A stretch of DNA of 47,036 nt from JBKCUA01 sp046318675. Its GTDB lineage: Bacteria; Pseudomonadota; Alphaproteobacteria; JAJTHO01. Position 1 is the first letter of the stretch. Every line of letters starts with the position of its first letter. This document shows, in pieces, positions 41,350-47,036 of the stretch. Position numbers and translations under genes: made by a program. The stretch lies in NCBI GenBank assembly GCA_046318675.1, contig JBKCUA010000004.1, positions 1 through 47,036 of the forward strand, read 5' to 3'. The notes under the pieces were generated by a model. The model worked only from the letters and a program-made list of their open reading frames with translations, was not told where the DNA came from and made no database searches.

Positions 41350-42020
41350 GAAATTATATTGCACTCATCCACAAAGAGAAAAAAACAGATTTCGGGGTCA
41401 GTTTTCCTGATTTTCCAGGCTGCATTACCGCCGGAAAAACAATCGATGAAGCCAAAGATATGGCGCAAGAAGCCTTAACCGGGCATGTGGCCGTTATGCT
41501 CGATACTGGCTTGCCCTTACCCGCGCCAAGCACGTTGGAAGATATTGTAAATAATGACGATTACAACGATGCAGCGGCGTGCTTTATTGTCAGCATACAG
41601 CCCCCCAAAAAAGAGCCCGTACGCTTTAACGCCAGTATTGATCCTGAATTGCTTGCGCTGATTGATAGCCACGCAAAACACATTGGCCTAACACGCTCCG
41701 GTTTTCTTGCACAAGCAGCTAGAAAAGCTTTACTTGAATTTATTAAGCAATCAGAGCAAACTTTGCTTGATATTTCTAGGAAAACTTTGCTTGAATTTCT
41801 TCAGCAATCAGAAGAGGAATTGCAAGCCACAGAGCGCGCAATTTATCAATCAGGCTCTCTTGTAGAAGCAGGTTATCAATCAGGCTTTCTTACAGAAGCA
41901 GCACCAAAAGAGCTTAACCGAAAAGGCAATCGCTCTAGACAAACGCTGTCAGACCTTTTTGTAGAAGCAACACAAAAAGAGCTTAACCGAAAAGACAATC
42001 GCTCTACACAAACGCGGTAA
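41346..42020 (+). CDS. hicB: HicB antitoxin with an extended repetitive C-terminal tail
   Basis: The 224-aa product begins with the degraded RNase H-like HicB domain (IHKEKKTDFGVSFPDFPG, 1-65). A ribbon-helix-helix DNA-binding segment follows (RFNASIDPELLALIDSHAKH to about residue 128). Ordinary HicB proteins of this type end there. Residues 129-224 are extra and built from repeats: LLEFIKQSEQ / LLEFLQQSEE, YQSGSLVEAG / YQSGFLTEAA, and KELNRKGNRS / KELNRKDNRS. The DNA repeats in step, so the tail arose by recent tandem duplication. The gene's last 17 bases overlap the end of the convergent vapC gene. Confidence 0.88.
   Translation: MRNYIALIHKEKKTDFGVSFPDFPGCITAGKTIDEAKDMAQEALTGHVAVMLDTGLPLPAPSTLEDIVNNDDYNDAAACFIVSIQPPKKEPVRFNASIDPELLALIDSHAKHIGLTRSGFLAQAARKALLEFIKQSEQTLLDISRKTLLEFLQQSEEELQATERAIYQSGSLVEAGYQSGFLTEAAPKELNRKGNRSRQTLSDLFVEATQKELNRKDNRSTQTR
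41866..42015 (+). repeat. Internal direct repeats in the hicB tail
   Basis: A 30-bp unit around TATCAATCAGGCTCTCTT occurs twice near 41867-41926. A larger unit containing AAAGAGCTTAACCGAAAA and CAATCGCTCTA occurs twice near 41907-41942 and 41973-42014. Copies differ by few bases, pointing to recent slippage or unequal recombination. Confidence 0.8.
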
Positions 42021-42402
42021 GTTTTTTCGCCGTTTGCGGAAAAGCCTTAATCACGTCAGCATCCATAGTAACAAGCGGCATACCCCCCTGCTGGGCCAAG
42101 GCGACATATTCACAATCATAAGCGGTGCAGCCACTTTGCGCAGCCAGCTTCAACACGCCGGCCGAGGGCACCTCAAAGGTATGCCCGCCCAATATTCCCT
42201 CTATACTCTCATAAAGGGCCAGCGCATTGCTCAACGGGACAACCGATTGTTGAACATACCGCGCCAACACATTGCGAAATTCACTCCGCCACAACGACGG
42301 CGCCGCCCATACAGGTTCACGCACCAACAGCCGTTCCGCGTGTTCTGTAAATGTTGAGGGCAGGGCCAAATACACCAGAATGTTCGTATCAACGACGATC
42401 AC
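42004..42402 (-). CDS. PIN-domain ribonuclease toxin, VapC/FitB-like
   Basis: The 132-aa product has the PIN acidic residues in MIVVDTNILVYLAL (D5), SLWRSEFRNVLARY (E), AYDCEYVALAQ (D) and LVTMDADVI (D). The ATG overlaps the antitoxin stop as ATGA. Its 3' end runs 17 bases into hicB from the other side, so transcription of the two modules collides. This is a second VapC in the window, only distantly similar to that at 3.0 kb. Confidence 0.9.
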   Translation of the reverse strand: MIVVDTNILVYLALPSTFTEHAERLLVREPVWAAPSLWRSEFRNVLARYVQQSVVPLSNALALYESIEGILGGHTFEVPSAGVLKLAAQSGCTAYDCEYVALAQQGGMPLVTMDADVIKAFPQTAKKLTAFV

Positions 42403-42641
42403 AAGCGCCCTTTATCTATTGCTTCCTTAATATTCTCAGCCGTCAGGGGAGCGATAACAGGCCGCAGGGCGCGCAATTGATCCAGCCGTTGTTGGGAAGA
42501 CAGGGACTCACTGGGCCCAAAAAGAACCTTCTCAAGACAATAAATCACCTGGGCATTTAACGAGCGATGCTCTCTCCGGGCAACGGCTTTGAGGGCCTCA
42601 TATACCTTGTCGGGAATGTTTTTAAGCGTGAGTGCTGTCAT
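42399..42641 (-). CDS. Ribbon-helix-helix antitoxin, FitA/VapB-like
   Basis: The 80-aa product begins MTALTLKNIPDKVYEALKAV and continues AARREHRSLNAQVIYCLE-like sequence, the FitA-type ribbon-helix-helix pattern, followed by a toxin-binding tail. I chose ATG 42641; the longer open frame before it is promoter sequence. The start codon lies inside an operator palindrome and only about three bases after the predicted transcription start, so the message may be leaderless. Confidence 0.85.
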   Translation of the reverse strand: MTALTLKNIPDKVYEALKAVARREHRSLNAQVIYCLEKVLFGPSESLSSQQRLDQLRALRPVIAPLTAENIKEAIDKGRL

Positions 42642-42679
42642 AATGCAACCATTATGGCACTTTTTTGAGCATTTCACAA
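42639..42679 (-). promoter_or_regulatory. Promoter and operator of the FitAB-like module
   Basis: On the minus strand TTGTGA (42679-42674) and CATAAT (42656-42651) are spaced by 17 bases. CATAATG and CATTATG (42639-42645, 42650-42656) form a 7-bp inverted repeat that covers the -10 box and the start codon, fitting autorepression by the ribbon-helix-helix antitoxin. Confidence 0.65.
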
Positions 42680-42755
42680 GCCATTTCAACACATAAAACG
42701 ACAAGCCGTTGTTTACCATTGTGCCAAACAGCCGTTTTGCTCTACATATCCCCCC

Positions 42756-45700
42756 ATGACTGCTGTTTTATCATTAGGATTTTCGTTCTCTTTTGCCGAT
42801 CTGTACGCCCACGCGGGGCTGGTGCGCGTGGATCGGGAGTTTCTATCGCATCTGGAGACTGCCGACGCGGGGTTATACCAGCGGCTGCTGACGGCGCGGG
42901 CGACTCCGGAAATCCTAGATCACAAAGCCGAAGGCGATCTCCTCCTCGCCCTTGCCCCCTACCTCGATGATTTCATCGGCGCGTTGTTCAATATTCGCGG
43001 CGAAGTCTTCGCTCTCAAGTCTAAGCATACTGAGCTTGCACCGCTGTACAGTATCAAACGCCTGTTCGTGCAGCGCACGGCCTTGCGGAAATATAAAGAG
43101 GACGCAGCGAAGGCTTTTGATGGCGCAGCTCTGAAAGCGACGCTGGAAGATCTTTTGAAACAACCTCTCACAGAACTAGCCTTTGCCAAGGCGGTGGCGG
43201 GATGGTTAGACAATGAGGCCAACCACGCCGACGCCTTGGATATTGCCACCCGCTACGCCGCTTGGGCCAGTGCCGGCCATGCGCCAGCGGGCAGCATCCT
43301 GTTCACCCACCCCCATAAACTCGATTTTCAGAACCTTGTCCCGGTGGAAACGGTGCAGCGCGACGGCGTGACGATGCTGCGCCTACCGCCGGAACATTGG
43401 CGCACCCGCCACGGCTTTTCCCTCACCGATGAGGGGTTTTCTTTAGAGCACGCATTAGATCAGGCCAACTACTGCATCTGGTGCCAACACCAAGGCAAGG
43501 ACAGCTGCTCCAAAGGCCTGAAAGATAAAAAGACGGATACCTTCCAAAAAAGCCCCCTAGGCGTGACCTTGGCGGGCTGTCCGCTGGAGGAAAAAATCTC
43601 GGAGATGAACGAGGCCAAGGCCAGCGGCCATGTTATCGGGGCGTTGGGCATCATCACCGTTGACAACCCCATGTGCGCCGGCACGGGGCACCGGATTTGC
43701 AACGATTGCATGAAGAGCTGCATCTACCAAAAGCAGGAAGCGGTGAACATCCCGGCGGTGGAGACGCGGACACTGCAAGACGTGCTCGATTTGCCTTGGG
43801 GCTTCGAGATATATAGCCTTTTGACCCGTTGGAATCCTCTCAATATCCGCAGACCTCTGCCAAGACCGGACACGGGCTATAAAATTCTGGTGGCTGGCCT
43901 TGGCCCGTCGGGGTTTACGCTTAGCCACCACCTGCTCAACGATGGTCACACCGTGGTGGCCGTGGACGGCCTGAAGATTGAACCCCTAGACCCGGCTTTA
44001 TCCGGGGTGGATGCCCACGGCGGACGGGTACCCTTTACCCCCATTCACACGGTGCGCGATTTGTATGAGGATTTGAATGAGCGCGTCGCCTACGGCTTTG
44101 GCGGCGTCGCGGAGTACGGGATTACCGTGCGCTGGAACAAGAATTACCTCAAGGTGATTCGCCTGCTTTTGGAACGCCGGGCCGCCTTCACCATGATCGG
44201 CGGCGTCCGCATGGGCGGCACGGTGACGACGGAATCGACCCTCAGCATGGGCTTTGACCACGTCGCCCTGTGCTTGGGGGCGGGCAAGCCGACCCTCATT
44301 GATATGGACAACAAGCTGGCGCGGGGGGTACGGCAAGCATCGGATTTTCTCATGGCCTTGCAGCTGACCGGGGCAGGGCGGGCGGATTCCATCGCCAACC
44401 TGACGGTGCGCCTGCCGGTGGTGGTCATCGGCGGCGGCCTCACCGGCATTGATACCGCTACGGAGGCCCTCGCCTATTACCCGGTGCAGGTGGAAAAATT
44501 CCTGAGCCGCGTCGAAGCCTTAGGAGAGCAAACCGTACGGGCGGGCCTCAATGCCGAGGAGCAAGAGCTGGCCGACGAATGGCTGGCCCATGGCCGGGCT
44601 TTGCGCGCGGAAAAAGCCAAGCCGAACAGCGGCAATGTCATAGCCCTGCTGCAATCGTGGGGGGGCAGCACGCTGGCCTACCGCCGCCGTCTGGTGGACG
44701 CGCCCAGCTATACCCTCAACCATGAGGAAGTGCACAAGGCTTTAGAAGAAGGCATCTTTTTTGCTGAAAACCTCACCCCGACAAAAGTGGAACTGGATGA
44801 GCACGGCGCGGCCTGCGCTCTCATCTGCAAGGATGCCCACGCGGTTGAGCATCGCCTGCCTGCCCGGACAATTCTGGTGGCGGCGGGCACTCAGCCCAAC
44901 ACCGTACTGGCGCGGGAAGAAACCTTCTTAGAGCTGGACGGCAAATACTTCAAAGCCATCGCCAGCGACGGCACCCCCGTCCACCCCGAACGCAGCAGCA
45001 AGCCCAGCGAACCCCACGTCCTCATGCACAAAACCAAGGACGGCCACTTCATCAGCTTTTTTGGCGACCTGCACCCCTCCTTCGCCGGGAACGTCGTCAA
45101 GGCCATGGGCAGCGCGAAGCAGGGCTATCCGGCGATCTCCCATGTCTTAGCCCAGCAGCCGCCTAAGGCAGCGGCTGGCCTCGTAGATAAGGTCAACCAT
45201 GACTGGAGGGCACGGGTGGAGAAAGTCGAACGCCTGACCCCGACCATTGTCGAGGTATCGGTGCACGCCCCCGCCGCCGCACGGGCGTTTCAACCGGGGC
45301 AGTTCTACCGCCTGCAAAATTTTGAGGCCAACGCCCGGCGCGTCCAAGGGACGACGCTGGCCATGGAAGGCCTCGCCCTCACCGGGGCGTCGGTGGATGT
45401 GGAAAAAGGAATCTTGTCCACGATTGTGCTGGAGATGGGCGGTTCGGCCAACCTCTGCGCCGATCTGAGGCCCGGCGAACCCGTCATCCTCATGGGGCCG
45501 ACGGGAACACCGACGGAGATTCCCCACGGCAAGACCGTCCTGCTGGCCGGGGGCGGGCTGGGCAACGCCGTGCTGTTCTCCATCGGCAAAGCCTTGCGGG
45601 CCAACGGCTCGAAAGTGTTATACTTCGCCGGGTATAAGAAAATGGAAGACCGCTACAAGGTGGCGGATATCGAGGCCGCCGCCGACGTGGTGGTGTGGTG

Positions 45701-46202
45701 CAGCGACGAAGCCCCCGGCTTCACCCCCACCCGGCCCCAGGATCGCAGTTTCGTTGGTAATATTGTCGCGGCGATGAAGGCGTGGAATGAGGGAACCTTA
45801 CTCCCCTCTCCCTCTGGGAGAGGGGTTGGGGGTGAGGGCGTAACAAGCATAGTCTCTATCCCCCTCCATACCGTTGATCACCTCATTGCCATCGGCAGCG
45901 ACCGGATGATGCGGGCCGTCGCCGAGGCCCGCCACGCCGTGCTCAAGGGCTGCTTCCCCCACGATCACGAGGCCGTGGGCAGCATCAACTCCCCCATGCA
46001 GTGCATGATGAAGGAAATTTGCGCCCAGTGCCTGCAACGCCACGTCGATCCCGCCACGGGCAAGGAAACCGTGGTGTTCAGCTGCTTCAACCAGGATCAA
46101 CCGCTGGATAAAGTGGACTTTGGGAATCTCAACGAACGCCTGAAGCAGAATAGCGTGCAGGAGAAGGTAACGGCGGGGTGGTTGAGAAAGATAAAAAATT
46201 AA
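42756..46202 (+). CDS. Large flavoprotein oxidoreductase: glutamate-synthase-small-chain-like core fused to a PyrK-like reductase
   Basis: The 1148-aa product begins with a helical region (1-220). A Cys-rich Fe-S part follows (CIWCQHQGKDSCSKG, GCPLEEKISEMN, and CAGTGHRICNDCMKSC). Two nucleotide-binding folds of the GltD kind come next (ILVAGLGPSGFTLSHHLL near 378; VVVIGGGLTGIDTATEAL near 551). From about residue 810 it has a ferredoxin-reductase/PyrK module: an FAD part with FQPGQFYRLQNFE, an NAD part with VLLAGGGLGNAVLFSIG, and a final 2Fe-2S site in MKEICAQCLQ and CFNQDQ. It should shuttle electrons between NAD(P)H and an unknown acceptor. A GC-rich palindrome at 45.8 kb adds in-frame residues (LLPSPSGRGVGGEG). 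Confidence 0.85.
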   Translation: MTAVLSLGFSFSFADLYAHAGLVRVDREFLSHLETADAGLYQRLLTARATPEILDHKAEGDLLLALAPYLDDFIGALFNIRGEVFALKSKHTELAPLYSIKRLFVQRTALRKYKEDAAKAFDGAALKATLEDLLKQPLTELAFAKAVAGWLDNEANHADALDIATRYAAWASAGHAPAGSILFTHPHKLDFQNLVPVETVQRDGVTMLRLPPEHWRTRHGFSLTDEGFSLEHALDQANYCIWCQHQGKDSCSKGLKDKKTDTFQKSPLGVTLAGCPLEEKISEMNEAKASGHVIGALGIITVDNPMCAGTGHRICNDCMKSCIYQKQEAVNIPAVETRTLQDVLDLPWGFEIYSLLTRWNPLNIRRPLPRPDTGYKILVAGLGPSGFTLSHHLLNDGHTVVAVDGLKIEPLDPALSGVDAHGGRVPFTPIHTVRDLYEDLNERVAYGFGGVAEYGITVRWNKNYLKVIRLLLERRAAFTMIGGVRMGGTVTTESTLSMGFDHVALCLGAGKPTLIDMDNKLARGVRQASDFLMALQLTGAGRADSIANLTVRLPVVVIGGGLTGIDTATEALAYYPVQVEKFLSRVEALGEQTVRAGLNAEEQELADEWLAHGRALRAEKAKPNSGNVIALLQSWGGSTLAYRRRLVDAPSYTLNHEEVHKALEEGIFFAENLTPTKVELDEHGAACALICKDAHAVEHRLPARTILVAAGTQPNTVLAREETFLELDGKYFKAIASDGTPVHPERSSKPSEPHVLMHKTKDGHFISFFGDLHPSFAGNVVKAMGSAKQGYPAISHVLAQQPPKAAAGLVDKVNHDWRARVEKVERLTPTIVEVSVHAPAAARAFQPGQFYRLQNFEANARRVQGTTLAMEGLALTGASVDVEKGILSTIVLEMGGSANLCADLRPGEPVILMGPTGTPTEIPHGKTVLLAGGGLGNAVLFSIGKALRANGSKVLYFAGYKKMEDRYKVADIEAAADVVVWCSDEAPGFTPTRPQDRSFVGNIVAAMKAWNEGTLLPSPSGRGVGGEGVTSIVSIPLHTVDHLIAIGSDRMMRAVAEARHAVLKGCFPHDHEAVGSINSPMQCMMKEICAQCLQRHVDPATGKETVVFSCFNQDQPLDKVDFGNLNERLKQNSVQEKVTAGWLRKIKN
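45801..45838. repeat. GC-rich palindrome translated in frame
   Basis: CCCCTCTCCC-TCT-GGGAGAGGGG (45803-45825) is a perfect 10-bp stem followed by TTGGGGGTGAGGG. It belongs to the widespread CCCTCTCCC-type repeat also seen near 6.5 kb. Here it lies in the reductase part of the large oxidoreductase gene and keeps the frame. Confidence 0.88.
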
Positions 46203-46236
46203 AAATATTTTTTACAATTGTGCCTTAAATCACTGC

Positions 46237-46251
46237 GGGGGGGGGGGGGGG
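46237..46251 (+). promoter_or_regulatory. Run of 15 G upstream of a secreted-protein gene
   Basis: Fifteen consecutive G residues lie between the large oxidoreductase gene (ends 46202) and the ATG at 46296. Such homopolymers slip during replication and often switch promoters or frames of surface proteins. The run lies in the frame of the gene that follows if translation began at TTG 46218, or in its promoter/leader if ATG 46296 is used. Confidence 0.6.
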
Positions 46252-46295
46252 CGAGGTATGCTGGGGGCGTACATTCTGTAACGGAGACCTTATTC

Positions 46296-46793
46296 ATGGT
46301 TCTACCTTTTTTTCTATCACCTGCGGTGGTAGGAGCATGTTATCCCCCGATTTCGCGACCCGAAATTCAGTATTGGGACAACCCCTTAAATGGTGGTCTC
46401 GATATTAACTGGTCAAAAAACAGCAGCCCTTTTGCCTCTCCGGGCAATTTGGGTTGTTTTCTAGGGTTACAAACAGATAGCGGAAATTTCGCCGTCCAAA
46501 TTTTTCTGGATGGTGATAATGACCCATTTGTTTTCCTGCAAAAAGATCCCAATGAATTTGTGGACTTCTATAACAATATAGATTTCTACTTATTTAACGA
46601 GATATTTGTTGACCCATATCTTCTTGGGTTTCTGGATTTTTCCGATCCAGATTTAGTGGGACTACCGGTTTCCGACGAACCGGTGACCCCACCACCCGCT
46701 ACCACTATCCCCGAAAAACCCACCAGCCCCTTGGCCTTGGTTGGCTTCATCGGAATTGTGGCGTTGGTGACCCGCCGCCGGGCCACTAAATAA
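46296..46793 (+). CDS. Secreted protein with a PEP-CTERM-like C-terminal anchor
   Basis: I chose ATG 46296, nine bases after GGAG; a longer form from TTG 46218 would run through the G15 tract. The product (165 aa) starts with a hydrophobic stretch (MVLPFFLSPAVVGAC) without positive charges in the short form. It has an acidic, aromatic-rich body (FLDGDNDPFVFL, EFVDFYNNIDFYLF). It ends with a Pro/Thr-rich linker, then EKPTSPLALVGFIGIVALV and a basic end TRRRATK. That tripartite end resembles PEP-CTERM sorting signals (PEP-like motif, helix, Arg cluster). The body is not recognised. Surface or envelope display is the inference. Confidence 0.65.
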   Translation: MVLPFFLSPAVVGACYPPISRPEIQYWDNPLNGGLDINWSKNSSPFASPGNLGCFLGLQTDSGNFAVQIFLDGDNDPFVFLQKDPNEFVDFYNNIDFYLFNEIFVDPYLLGFLDFSDPDLVGLPVSDEPVTPPPATTIPEKPTSPLALVGFIGIVALVTRRRATK

Positions 46794-46857
46794 AAGTACA
46801 GTGGTTCTTGGGCTAGTTCCCACGCCTAAGACCCCTGTAATCTTTTAACACAGAACG

Positions 46858-46890
46858 CTCCTCTATCCCTTCGGGTGTAGGGGAGTTTTC
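46858..46890 (+). terminator. Rho-independent terminator after the PEP-CTERM-like gene
   Basis: CTCCTCTATCCC and GGTGTAGGGGAG pair (one mismatch, some G-T pairs) around a TTCG tetraloop and are followed by TTTTCTGTTTT. It lies 65 bases after the stop codon and just ahead of the next repeat element. Confidence 0.8.
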
Positions 46891-46896
46891 TGTTTT

Positions 46897-47036
46897 GGCT
46901 CTTTCCCAAAATGAGTGGGTGAAAAACGCTTGCCCATGCCACACCCTCGGTCGTCTTCGCGAGCGCCGGAGGCGCGTGGCGATCCAGCAACATATATCTT
47001 TTCTGGATGGCCACGGCGCTCCGCGCCTCGCCATGA
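46897..47036. mobile_element. Second copy of the 31.5-kb inverted-repeat element, cut by the window end
   Basis: It begins GGCTCTTTCCCAAAATGAG, identical to the left end at 31536. It continues through CCTCGGTCGTCTTCGCGAGC and GCGTGGCGATCCAG to the centre and into the second arm. The right end lies beyond the window, so the target duplication cannot be checked. Confidence 0.88.

Noticed and set aside
1..47036. CRISPR array
   Set aside because: No regularly spaced repeats with variable spacers; the repeats seen are dispersed palindromes or short tandem units.

Overview
The window looks like a chromosomal segment of an alphaproteobacterium of moderate G+C content. The evidence is a set of alphaproteobacterial-type core genes: dnaE, nuoG-nuoH-nuoI, a divergent miaA/serB pair, a divergent tyrS/anmK pair, gltA, acnA, pyrE, aspS, recG and mrp. 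It also carries a long glutamate-synthase-small-chain-like flavoprotein fusion. The nuo genes are detached from the rest of the operon, rnpA lies outside its usual rpmH context, and hflK has no hflC beside it. That scrambled order suits a deep or repeat-rich lineage. A TonB receptor, a phosphate-type porin and a sulfate-binding protein show a cell that takes up nutrients across an outer membrane, so it is not a strongly reduced endosymbiont. I cannot fix the order or genus.

Layout. 1-2.0 kb: wreck of a mobile element, with remnants of a phage-type ATPase, a serine recombinase and a DUF2924 protein. It is studded with four (plus one partial) ~49-bp double-hairpin elements and split by an AT-rich two-gene insert. 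2.1-6.7 kb: a possible small ORF, tRNA-Gln, a VapBC-like pair, an unrecognised two-gene membrane module, a DUF4160/DUF2442 pair beside a damaged second DUF2442 copy, and two inverted-repeat elements. 6.7-14.1 kb (minus strand): mutT, a DUF2946-like gene, a TonB receptor, dnaE and a SIR2-like gene joined directly to dnaE. 14.2-17.3 kb: an entericidin-like lipoprotein, then an Rrf2 regulator-porin-sulfate-binding-protein operon. 17.5-21.0 kb: nuoGHI. 21.0-32.9 kb: miaA, serB, tRNA-Val, aspS, acnA, pyrE, a CPA2 antiporter, an unknown HEXXH protein and hflK. 33.0-40.5 kb: mrp, gltA, tyrS, then anmK-rnpA-recG. 40.5-42.7 kb: three toxin-antitoxin modules in a row (Phd/RelE, HicAB, VapBC). 42.8-46.8 kb: the large oxidoreductase fusion, and a small secreted protein preceded by a run of 15 G.

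The most striking feature is the number and variety of palindromic or inverted-repeat elements: at least six kinds. Several lie inside or against coding sequence. The double-hairpin elements keep their architecture while arm sequences change in compensating ways. One 205-bp element is framed by a perfect 8-bp target duplication. One GC-rich palindrome is translated in frame within the 1148-residue enzyme. The candidates most worth following as undescribed biology are the double-hairpin elements, the dnaE-coupled SIR2 gene, the 64-aa/432-aa membrane module, the HEXXH protein, HicB's repetitive tail with the apparently leaderless hicA, and the G15 tract upstream of the last gene.
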